DNA of 6,292 bases from Spirochaetales bacterium (GTDB taxonomy: Bacteria; Spirochaetota; Spirochaetia; ARS1246), in contig JABGPX010000423.1 of the NCBI GenBank assembly GCA_018644745.1, positions 1 through 6,292 on the forward strand, read 5' to 3'. The notes beneath the pieces are model-generated. The model worked only from the letters and a program-made list of their open reading frames with translations, made no database searches and had not been told where the DNA came from. Positions 1-6,091 of the stretch are shown here, piece by piece; positions within the stretch are counted from its first letter, which is position 1; every line of letters begins with the position of its first letter. The translations under genes were made by a program, and so were the position numbers.

Positions 1-205
1 GCTTTTCCTGCTCCCAGTTTCGTCCCATGTCTCCGGATCTTTGCATATATATTCTCGCCGCGCCGAAATCGCCGCTGCCGCCGTCCCCGGCGGAATAGCT
101 GTGGTAAACTATCAGTAACTCACCATCTTTTTTTTCCAGGATTGATGCTGTATCGGTTCGAACTCTGTCGTCTGTCGCGGCTACAATGGTATGTATTTCG
201 ATCAT
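1..205 (-). CDS. Sialidase-like (BNR/Asp-box) protein, N-terminal part, cut by window edge
   Basis: The reverse strand reads open from an ATG at 205-203 to the window edge, giving the first 68 residues. Residues 57-64 read SGDMGRNW, an exact match to the Asp-box S-x-D-x-G-x-x-W found on blade turns of sialidase/BNR beta-propellers. The stretch before it (VRTDTASIL, then DGELLIVYHSY) resembles the first blade of BNR_2/GH33-type propellers, with R16 a possible first arginine of a sialidase site. There is no signal peptide, so a cytoplasmic protein is expected. A ribosome binding site AAGAGG (218-213) lies 7 nt before the start, and a plausible promoter lies just upstream. It is divergent from the transporter operon, so a functional link is not implied. 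Asp-boxes also occur in non-sialidase propellers, so the enzymatic activity is unproven. Confidence 0.75.
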   Translation of the reverse strand, partial: MIEIHTIVAATDDRVRTDTASILEKKDGELLIVYHSYSAGDGGSGDFGAARIYMQRSGDMGRNWEQEK

Positions 206-228
206 GTATATACCTCTTATTAGGACGG

Positions 229-257
229 ATGATATCAGATTGATATCTTCATCACAA
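229..257 (-). promoter_or_regulatory. Candidate sigma70-type promoter of the sialidase-like gene
   Basis: On the minus strand TTGTGA (257-252) and TATCAT (234-229) are separated by exactly 17 nt. They match the -35 consensus at 4 of 6 and the -10 consensus at 5 of 6 positions. Transcription would start near 222, leaving a short leader that contains the AAGAGG ribosome binding site at 218-213. Two TGATATC boxes overlap the -10 and spacer, so a bound regulator could block or modulate it. Confidence 0.5.
230..247. repeat. Pair of TGATATC boxes with 11-bp period
   Basis: TGATATC occurs at 230-236 and again at 241-247, an 11-bp step or about one helical turn. The first copy extends to a perfect 8-bp palindrome, TGATATCA (230-237). 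Direct repeats with an 11-bp period are typical of OmpR/PhoB-family binding sites, and a response regulator is encoded at the end of the plus-strand operon. That connection is an inference only. Confidence 0.4.
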
Positions 258-280
258 CGATAGGAAAGCTGTAAATCAAA

Positions 281-297
281 TATAACAAAACGTTATA
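281..297. promoter_or_regulatory. Inverted repeat TATAAC-N5-GTTATA overlapping the operon -10 box
   Basis: TATAAC (281-286) and GTTATA (292-297) are perfect inverted copies around a 5-nt spacer (aaaac). The right arm overlaps the TATAAT candidate -10 box, which is where a repressor operator would sit. Its centre (289) is 31 bp from the centre of the next palindrome at 313-327, roughly three helical turns, so dimers on both sites would lie on the same face of the DNA. Confidence 0.45.
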
Positions 298-299
298 AT
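294..299 (+). promoter_or_regulatory. Candidate -10 box (TATAAT) of the transporter operon
   Basis: A perfect TATAAT lies 71 nt before the ATPase start codon. No good -35 element is seen at normal spacing; TGTAAA at 270-275, with an 18-nt spacer, is the best and matches only 3 of 6 positions. A perfect -10 with a poor -35, flanked by dyads, suits a regulated or activator-dependent promoter. Transcription would begin near 306, giving a leader of about 65 nt. Confidence 0.45.
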
Positions 300-312
300 C
301 ATTCATTCGCCA

Positions 313-327
313 TAAATGGACCATTTA
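313..327. promoter_or_regulatory. Perfect 15-bp palindrome TAAATGGACCATTTA, probable operator
   Basis: TAAATGG (313-319) and CCATTTA (321-327) are perfect inverted copies around one central base. It lies just downstream of the predicted transcription start, a common repressor position. As RNA it could form only a weak 6-bp AT-rich stem with a 3-nt loop, and no T-run follows, so a DNA operator is more likely than a terminator. Confidence 0.5.
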
Positions 328-369
328 CTCTAGCTAATGTAATTTTCATCGCAGTTCCAGGAGGGCAAA

Positions 370-1083
370 ATGCCAATTGTACAATTAGAAAACGCACACA
401 AAAAATATCCCCTTGGTAAAACAGAGGTTCATGCGGTGAAAGGAGTTTCCTTCGACATCGTTGAAGGCGACTTTATTTCCATCGCGGGTCCATCCGGATC
501 CGGGAAGTCGACTATTCTCAATCTTATCGGTTGTATTGATACACCGACCGATGGATTCGTTAGAATAGACGACAAGCTGACAAGTGAGCTTTCTGATAAA
601 GAGATCACCACCTTGCGCCACCAGGTGCTGGGATTTATATTCCAATCTTTCAATCTGGTACCGGTCCTGAATGTATTCGAAAATGTGGAATTTCCGCTGC
701 TCCTCGGTAAGGTAACTATCGATAAGCAGGAACGAGTCGAATGGATCGATCATCTCATCGAATCAGTCGGACTAAAGGAATGGCGGGATCATAAGCCAAA
801 TGAGCTTTCCGGCGGCCAAAGGCAGCGAGTTGCTATCGCGCGTGCATTAGCTACAAAGCCGCGCATTGTATTGGCGGATGAGCCGACGGCCAACCTCGAT
901 TCAGCGACAGGTGAGGCTATCATTGAGCTGATGAAAAGAATGAACGAGGAGCTTGGTACAACTTTCATTTTCTCAACCCATGATCCTTCTATCGTAGATA
1001 TTGCTGATCACATCATTAGGCTTCTCGATGGAAAAGTAACCGAAAATAAGCGGAATGCTTCGCCCGCAGGATCCGAGAATTAG
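370..1083 (+). CDS. ABC transporter ATP-binding protein, LolD/MacB type
   Basis: This is the cytoplasmic ATPase that would power the two permeases encoded next to it. The full nucleotide-binding domain is present in 237 residues, the usual length for LolD-type subunits. Visible motifs are Walker A GPSGSGKST (40-48), Q-loop Q92 in GFIFQSFNLVP, signature LSGGQ (146-150), Walker B IVLADE (166-171) with catalytic E171, D-loop NLDS (175-178) and switch H204. The FQSFNLVP/LNVFENVEFPLL stretch after the Q-loop is typical of the LolD/MacB/FtsE branch that partners FtsX-like permeases. The start is supported by AGGAGGG (359-365) placed 4 nt before ATG. It is the first gene of the operon and stops 1 nt before permease 1. 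The last 15 or so residues are a non-conserved tail. The family assignment is firm; lipoprotein release as opposed to another substrate is inferred from neighbours. Confidence 0.95.
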   Translation: MPIVQLENAHKKYPLGKTEVHAVKGVSFDIVEGDFISIAGPSGSGKSTILNLIGCIDTPTDGFVRIDDKLTSELSDKEITTLRHQVLGFIFQSFNLVPVLNVFENVEFPLLLGKVTIDKQERVEWIDHLIESVGLKEWRDHKPNELSGGQRQRVAIARALATKPRIVLADEPTANLDSATGEAIIELMKRMNEELGTTFIFSTHDPSIVDIADHIIRLLDGKVTENKRNASPAGSEN

Positions 1084-1084
1084 T

Positions 1085-2551
1085 ATGGGAATACTGCTGA
1101 AAATAGTATACAGAAACTTAAAAGAGCACAAAGTTAAGACTCTTATAATCGGACTTATCATAGCCTTCGGGATGTATATTCTTGTCGCCGGCAATTCAAT
1201 AATCGATACGGTTACAGCTGGCATAGGCAAAAATTTTATCGAATATAATACAGGGCATATCGCTGTTTTTCCGGCCTCATTAGAGAACCCGTCTCTTGTT
1301 GGAGGCGGACCTGAGATGATGGATGACGCCGTAGTACCCATCATTAGAGATTTCGATTCAGTCTTGGATCATCTTCTATCGAGCAACAGGATCAAATCGG
1401 TTAGCCCGCAGATCAGCGGCATGGCTACCATACAGTTTGGCGGCGAAGGGAGTGGATTCACCCAACTTCTCGGCGTGAATCCTGAACGATATCGAGAGTT
1501 TTTCCCTGACAGTATTCAGCTTCTTTCAGGGAGATTTCTCAAGGAAGGTGAAGAAGGAATTGTTCTTGCCACTACTGCTATTGAAATGCTTGAAGAATCT
1601 ACCGGAGACACCGTGGATGTTGGCGATAAGGTAATACTCACAAGCACTTCGCAAGTCTCGGGCATAAAGATTCGAGAGGTTCCCGTCGTGGGTATATACG
1701 AAGCAAGCGTCGCTTCGCAGATGATGACATCGTATATTGACGGCGAAAATATGAGGGCTTTAAACGGCATGACCCAAATTACCGACGTTGCCGCTGTGCT
1801 TACCGAAGATGAAATCGCCAATCTTGGCGAAGTAGACGAAGACTCTTTATTCGGCAGTGATGATGGATTAATTCTTGTAGAAGATAATGCTGTTCAAGCT
1901 GGTGATGAGAACTTTAAGATCTTTGGCGGCGATGATTCTCGGGAGCTGTATAACGCGGTAAATCCGGACGCATGGCATTATCTTCTTATCCGTTTGGATG
2001 ACGAGAGCCAAATGAGAAGGATGGTCCGCCAGCTCAATGAGGAGTTTGATGAACTGGGATTGGAAGTAACTGCATATACATGGATCGACGCCGCAGGGCA
2101 GGTTGCGGAAATAACATCCGCGCTCCGTCTCATTTTCAATGTAATCATACTAATTATCGCGGTTGTGGCGGTAATCGTAATTATGAACACCCTGGTTATA
2201 TCAGTTACCGAGCGTATCGGAGAAATCGGCACGATGCGCGCTATCGGAGCTCAGAAGTCCTTTGTAAGGCGAATGATAATTATGGAAACGTTTATCATTG
2301 CGATTTTCTTTGGAGGTCTGGGAATACTTCTTGGATTGGCGACCATCATTGGTATCGGCGTGGCTCAGATAGAAACCGAAAATATGATTTTGCAGATGCT
2401 TGCCGGCGGATCGATTATTAAACCAGTCATTTCAGCAGGATCTGTAATCATTTCGCTTGTCGGAATGACAGCCGCGGGAGTTCTGGCGAGTCTTTATCCC
2501 GCCTCTCTTGCATTGAGGATAGAACCTCGTCAGGCGATGGCAACTAAATAG
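1085..2551 (+). CDS. FtsX/MacB-type ABC permease 1 (LolC/LolE-like)
   Basis: This is an inner-membrane permease of 488 residues with the LolC/E/MacB architecture. A short N-terminal amphipathic piece (YRNLKEHKVKT) precedes TM1 at about 20-36; a large periplasmic domain spans about 37-347; TM2 is at about 349-372, TM3 at about 400-427 and TM4 at about 450-472. The FtsX core motif ERIGEIGTMRAIGAQ (376-390) lies in the cytoplasmic loop that contacts the ATPase. ATG 1085 is preferred over the in-frame ATG at 1055 because it starts 1 nt after the ATPase stop and gives the family's usual N-terminus; the upstream start would overlap the ATPase by 29 nt. The ribosome binding site is weak (GAG 1075-1077), suggesting coupling. 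The periplasmic domain seems long for the family and carries an acidic insert, about 240-287, with the peptide EDSLFGSDD. No adaptor gene of the MacA type is present, which favours a Lol-like over a MacAB-like role. Confidence 0.9.
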   Translation: MGILLKIVYRNLKEHKVKTLIIGLIIAFGMYILVAGNSIIDTVTAGIGKNFIEYNTGHIAVFPASLENPSLVGGGPEMMDDAVVPIIRDFDSVLDHLLSSNRIKSVSPQISGMATIQFGGEGSGFTQLLGVNPERYREFFPDSIQLLSGRFLKEGEEGIVLATTAIEMLEESTGDTVDVGDKVILTSTSQVSGIKIREVPVVGIYEASVASQMMTSYIDGENMRALNGMTQITDVAAVLTEDEIANLGEVDEDSLFGSDDGLILVEDNAVQAGDENFKIFGGDDSRELYNAVNPDAWHYLLIRLDDESQMRRMVRQLNEEFDELGLEVTAYTWIDAAGQVAEITSALRLIFNVIILIIAVVAVIVIMNTLVISVTERIGEIGTMRAIGAQKSFVRRMIIMETFIIAIFFGGLGILLGLATIIGIGVAQIETENMILQMLAGGSIIKPVISAGSVIISLVGMTAAGVLASLYPASLALRIEPRQAMATK

Positions 2552-2554
2552 GAG
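2550..2554 (+). promoter_or_regulatory. Ribosome binding site AGGAG that sets the permease 2 start
   Basis: AGGAG overlaps the stop codon of permease 1. It lies 10 nt before ATG 2565 and only 4 nt before the in-frame TTG at 2559. ATG is chosen because it is the stronger codon and the protein then begins MNVTRIALRN, as relatives do; TTG would add just two residues. Confidence 0.6.
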
Positions 2555-2564
2555 CTTTTTGAAT

Positions 2565-3917
2565 ATGAATGTTACGCGAATAGCGCTGAGAAATATAACC
2601 AGGCAAAAAAAACGCTCCATTCTTCTCGGAGGCGCGATCGCCTTCGGGGTGATGATCATAACGTTAATCGGAAGCTTTACTGCCGGGATAACCAACACCG
2701 CCTCTAGCAATTTTACCGATATGCTTGGCGGGCAGCTGTACATTACCGGTCAGGAATTGACGGACAGCGGAAACCAAGTTTCTGTGATTAAAGACAGGGA
2801 TGTGCTGGGAGAAGCCCTCCAGCTCATAGAAGCTCAGATAACCGAACGAACATACCGGTCCCGGGTGTTCGGCGAGATAATTTTCGGGTCGAAGAGCACG
2901 AGCGTGTCTATAGAAGGCGTCGACTGGGCGGATGAACCGGAATTGGTTGAAACTCTCTCGGTTGTTTCAGGCGAAATATCTGTCGATATGGATCCGCGCG
3001 GACTCGTTTTGCCGGAATATACTGCGAAAGATATCGATGTGCAAATTGGAGAAACCGTGCTGGTGAGAACGAGCACGGTAACCGGTCAGCAGAATGTCGC
3101 CGAGTTTGAAGTTTTGGCCATAACCGAGGGAGACTCTATGTTCAGTTTCTCTTCTGCATATGCAGATCGTCCATATCTCAACAGCTTTATCGGGCTTAGT
3201 AAAGACGATTATCAAGTTCTGAATATTGCCCTAGAAGATCCAACGGCATCGGCCAAAGCTACATCATTGCTGCAGGATTTTCTGGCTTCACTTGGCAGAA
3301 CAGAGCCGGAAACCGAGGAGGAAGGTGGTCTCGGCGGGATGAGGGACCAGATGCAGGGCATGGCCGCGCTCATGGGCGGCGGCATGTTTTCAAGCAAAGT
3401 CGAGGCTGAAGATCGGTGGGAAGGTACCCGTTTTGCTATCTTAAATATAAACGACGTAATGGTATCTATTACCAGTACGGTGAATGTTCTTAACACGGTT
3501 TCTTATATCATTTTTATCGTGCTCATAATTATTACCATGGTAGGGCTGCTGAATACTTTCCGCATGGTTCTTATAGAGCGCACCCAGGAGATCGGAACCA
3601 TGCGGGCGATAGGAATGCAGCGAGGGGAGGTGCGGAACATTTTTCTCTCCGAAGCCCTTATACTCGCCCTTGCCGGAGCTCTCGCGGGGCTTATCATCGC
3701 CCTTGTGCTTTCCGCGATATTGAGCATTGTGCCCATATCATCCGAGTCGCCTCTCCAGCTCTTTTTGGTAGCCGACTCTTTTGCGTTTCCCGTAGTGCCG
3801 TCAAATATCATCTCAACTTTCTTTATAATTTCTCTCGCCACTCTCGGATCTGCGTACTTTCCGGCCCGGAAAGCAGCGAAACTCGATCCGGCTGTTGCGC
3901 TTAGAACGACCTATTAG
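2565..3917 (+). CDS. FtsX/MacB-type ABC permease 2 (LolC/LolE-like)
   Basis: This is the second inner-membrane permease, 450 residues, homologous in plan to permease 1 but clearly diverged, so the pair probably forms a heterodimer like LolC-LolE. It begins IALRNITRQKKRS, then TM1 at about 19-38, a periplasmic domain to about residue 300, TM2 at about 314-336, TM3 at about 363-388 and TM4 at about 414-432. The ATPase-contact motif ERTQEIGTMRAIGMQ (338-352) is almost identical to that of permease 1. The end, FPARKAAKLDPAVALR, is the usual FtsX-domain terminus. An unusual Gly/Met-rich stretch lies at 254-276, between the periplasmic core and TM2, with Met at 259, 263, 266, 270 and 274 after an acidic EEE. 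The gap to permease 1 is 13 nt. The fold assignment is firm; which Lol subunit it resembles more is not decided. Confidence 0.9.
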   Translation: MNVTRIALRNITRQKKRSILLGGAIAFGVMIITLIGSFTAGITNTASSNFTDMLGGQLYITGQELTDSGNQVSVIKDRDVLGEALQLIEAQITERTYRSRVFGEIIFGSKSTSVSIEGVDWADEPELVETLSVVSGEISVDMDPRGLVLPEYTAKDIDVQIGETVLVRTSTVTGQQNVAEFEVLAITEGDSMFSFSSAYADRPYLNSFIGLSKDDYQVLNIALEDPTASAKATSLLQDFLASLGRTEPETEEEGGLGGMRDQMQGMAALMGGGMFSSKVEAEDRWEGTRFAILNINDVMVSITSTVNVLNTVSYIIFIVLIIITMVGLLNTFRMVLIERTQEIGTMRAIGMQRGEVRNIFLSEALILALAGALAGLIIALVLSAILSIVPISSESPLQLFLVADSFAFPVVPSNIISTFFIISLATLGSAYFPARKAAKLDPAVALRTTY

Positions 3918-3921
3918 CCAC

Positions 3922-3928
3922 AAGGAGG
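3922..3928 (+). promoter_or_regulatory. Near-perfect ribosome binding site AAGGAGG of the LolA-like gene
   Basis: AAGGAGG lies 6 nt before ATG 3935 and, with the operon's first gene, is the strongest ribosome binding site here. This fits a soluble carrier being made in excess over the membrane complex. Confidence 0.7.
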
Positions 3929-3934
3929 CAATAC

Positions 3935-4696
3935 ATGAAAAAGAAAAACTTGATTTTCATCGCGATACTTATTTCCTTGCTCATTCCGATGGGCGTATAT
4001 GCTCTTACCCTCGATGAGGCACAGCTGCTTCTTGAAAACATGGATATGCAGATGAACTTTGACGAAGGGGATTTTACCGCTGTTATGACCATGATTAGTG
4101 AGGATCCTGAAAGCGGGATTGAAAAAAATGTAATCCAGCAGTTCCGCCGTGATTCGGAAGATAAGTTTCTTATGTTGTTCCAGGAACCGGTTACACAGCG
4201 AGGTCAGGGTTACCTTATGATCGATGATAGCCTCTGGTTCTACGACCCGGAAAGTAGAAAGTTCAGCCACACATCGATGAAGGAGCAGTTTGCTCAGTCA
4301 GATGCGAACAATTCAGATTTTGGCGAATCATCGGTGGCAGAGGACTATAAGGTTGTCAGCTTAGAGGAAGGAACCCTAGGAAAATTTAACGTGTATATAA
4401 TGGAATTGGAAGGCCGGCACAATGAAGTGACCTATCCCAGAACGAAAATCTGGATGACCAGGGATACCAACCTCGTCTTGAAGACTGAAGATTACAGCGC
4501 CAATGACCGGCTGATGAGGACCCAATACCTGCCGTCATACGCAAAAGTTGGGGATAAATACATGGCCACAAAAATGATTTTTATCGATAACTTGGTTGAA
4601 GGGAAAAAGACGCAGATTTCTATAACTGATATTTCTATTGAAGATCTTCCTGATACGCTTTTTTCTAAGGCATATGTTGAGAGAGTAAATCGGTAA
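3935..4696 (+). CDS. LolA-like outer membrane lipoprotein-sorting protein, periplasmic
   Basis: This is a secreted 253-residue protein of the LolA-like fold (the 'outer membrane lipoprotein-sorting protein' family near PF17131 and DUF1329). A signal peptide is clear: KKK at the start, a hydrophobic core at 6-19, and a likely signal peptidase I cut after VYA (21-23); there is no lipobox cysteine. Family landmarks are EPVTQRGQGYL (84-94), LWFYDPESRK (100-109) and a SDFGESSVAEDY segment (127-138) that matches the family's 'GSDFSYEDL' site. Later strands include TKIWMTRD and a Y-x-K-V-G-D-K-Y-M-A-T-K-M turn. The expected role is to take a hydrophobic substrate from the ABC complex, shield it in the half-barrel and pass it to the outer membrane, here probably to the barrel encoded 4 nt downstream. 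The fold is well supported; lipoprotein as cargo is inferred from the family name and is not shown. Confidence 0.85.
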   Translation: MKKKNLIFIAILISLLIPMGVYALTLDEAQLLLENMDMQMNFDEGDFTAVMTMISEDPESGIEKNVIQQFRRDSEDKFLMLFQEPVTQRGQGYLMIDDSLWFYDPESRKFSHTSMKEQFAQSDANNSDFGESSVAEDYKVVSLEEGTLGKFNVYIMELEGRHNEVTYPRTKIWMTRDTNLVLKTEDYSANDRLMRTQYLPSYAKVGDKYMATKMIFIDNLVEGKKTQISITDISIEDLPDTLFSKAYVERVNR

Positions 4697-4700
4697 CAAT

Positions 4701-6089
4701 ATGACTAAAGAATTACTCCGGATTATTACGATTGGCGGGTTGTTGTGCGTTTTATTATTATCGCCGATGTTCGGCGATGGTGAAGCATCGAGCAGTATCG
4801 AAACAAGCGAAGATGCGCTATTTGGCGACTCCAATTCTGAATCAAAAGAAGACCTCTTTATTCAGGATGTAGAGTCAGTGACGGGCATCCAGGATACGCT
4901 GCTGATCTCCGAAGCTGTTGATATTGGTGGAAGATATACTTTCTCCGCGGTAAGTTCCTGGAATTGGGCGGACCCGTCGGGATTCTTTGAAAATATTTTC
5001 AAGCCGACGAGTGACAGTGCATCGGTGTCCCCGGCAGCAACATTGTATTTCGATGCGCGACCGAGTAAAGATTTACGTATTTTCGGAAAATCCTCGATTT
5101 CTTATCCATTTGATACACAGGATGATTCAAGAGACTTTGAGGATGTTATTGAAATAAAAGAGTTGTTCAGTGATTTTACTTGGAATGATCGTGTTTACTT
5201 CCGCGGCGGAAAACATGCGATAAACTGGGGTGTCGGCTATTTCTTCAGCCCGGCGGACCTCCTGAACATAACCGAAATCAATCCTGAAGATCCGGATGCC
5301 GAGCCCGAAGGTCCTGTATCTCTAAAAACCCATGTACCGATAAACTCGCACAATCTGTACTTGTATTTTATCGCAAATAACATTAAAGCCGTTGATGAGA
5401 TTGGCATTGCCGCCAAGTCGGAGCTTGCCTTTGGCGCTTTGGAACTTGGGCTTGGCGCTCTTTATATGAAAGGAGCGGCGCCGGCTGCGATGCTGACGGT
5501 CTCATTTCCGATATGGGATGTTGATATGTTCGTGGAGGCCGTAATGAAATATGGTTCTGATCGGACCTTTGTCGAAGAAATCCCGGTTACACTCGAGACG
5601 CCATTTGGCTTGAACACGGTGACATTCGAAGAAGATCTCTTTTATCACGCTACCGCGGGCTTCTCATTTATGTATTCCTCTGATGAGATGGAATCCTCTG
5701 TTAATATGACCGGGCAGTACCTGTATAATGGAGAAGGTTATATAAATCAGTCGGTCTTGAAAGATAATGGCCCGGGGGTATTTGCGCTGATCGGCGCCGA
5801 AGAACTTAACTTCTCGGATGTTATGAATACCGGTTTGCACTATGCCGCGGTGAGTGCCGGCTGGAACGGCATATTGGGAAGCGATTTGAGTTTGCAGGCT
5901 TTCTGGCTGCAGAACTTCAGCGACATGTCGGGATATGTCAGTCCATCACTATCAATCAGGCCATTCGATGGATTGAGTTTGAGCCTGAGCACACCGTATC
6001 GGTATGGTGACGCGGGGGATGAGTACACCCCAAATGGTGACAGCTTATCCATACAAATAAGCGTAAATATGGGAGGCGGCAGCTTTTAG
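4701..6089 (+). CDS. Predicted outer-membrane beta-barrel protein
   Basis: This is a 462-residue predicted outer-membrane porin-like protein. The signal peptide has its hydrophobic core at 8-20 and a likely cut after GEA (27-29). An acidic, low-complexity stretch follows (about 30-60) with EDALFGD (37-43) and EDLFIQD (50-56). From VDIGGRYTFSAVSSW (73-87) on, alternating hydrophobic strands and Gly/Asp/Asn turns run to the end, which closes with SLSIQISVNMGGGSF and a C-terminal Phe as in Bam-folded barrels. The GGKHAINWGVGYFFSPADLLN segment (169-189) resembles the 'GRQ-x-x-x-WG...D-x-x-NP' strand of DUF1302- and alginate-export-like porins. It starts 4 nt after the LolA-like stop with no clear ribosome binding site, so translational coupling is likely. 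C16 is in the signal core but not in a lipobox. Barrel status is inferred from composition and ends; its channel or receptor role is inferred from neighbours. Confidence 0.75.
   Translation: MTKELLRIITIGGLLCVLLLSPMFGDGEASSSIETSEDALFGDSNSESKEDLFIQDVESVTGIQDTLLISEAVDIGGRYTFSAVSSWNWADPSGFFENIFKPTSDSASVSPAATLYFDARPSKDLRIFGKSSISYPFDTQDDSRDFEDVIEIKELFSDFTWNDRVYFRGGKHAINWGVGYFFSPADLLNITEINPEDPDAEPEGPVSLKTHVPINSHNLYLYFIANNIKAVDEIGIAAKSELAFGALELGLGALYMKGAAPAAMLTVSFPIWDVDMFVEAVMKYGSDRTFVEEIPVTLETPFGLNTVTFEEDLFYHATAGFSFMYSSDEMESSVNMTGQYLYNGEGYINQSVLKDNGPGVFALIGAEELNFSDVMNTGLHYAAVSAGWNGILGSDLSLQAFWLQNFSDMSGYVSPSLSIRPFDGLSLSLSTPYRYGDAGDEYTPNGDSLSIQISVNMGGGSF
4760..4778 (+). other. Strong inverted repeat inside the start of the barrel gene
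   Basis: ATCGCCGA (4760-4767) and TCGGCGAT (4771-4778) pair perfectly over 8 bp around the loop TGT. It lies about 60 nt into the coding region, over the signal-peptide codons, and is not followed by a T-run, so it is not an intrinsic terminator. It might affect mRNA processing or translation between the carrier and the barrel, or be chance. Confidence 0.35.
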
Positions 6090-6091
6090 CC

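Noticed and set aside
128..135. Run of eight T (eight A on the coding strand) early in the sialidase-like gene, as a phase-variation tract.
   Set aside because: Eight bases is short, it encodes ordinary Glu-Lys-Lys codons, and the frame is intact.
1055..1084. In-frame upstream ATG that would extend permease 1 by 10 residues (MLRPQDPRIS).
   Set aside because: It overlaps the ATPase gene, adds a polar stretch not typical of the family, and ATG 1085 directly after the stop gives the normal N-terminus.
1699..1717. Inverted repeat CGAAGC-N7-GCTTCG.
   Set aside because: It is deep inside the permease 1 coding region with no T-run, and a 6-bp repeat of this kind is expected by chance.
3503..3841. 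Long minus-strand open frames opposite the permease genes.
   Set aside because: They have no ribosome binding sites or recognisable domains and lie opposite well-supported genes; they are antisense shadows of the coding pattern.
4746..4748. Cys16 of the barrel protein as a lipoprotein attachment site.
   Set aside because: The preceding residues GLL do not form a lipobox and the Cys sits in the middle of the hydrophobic core; a signal peptidase I site follows.
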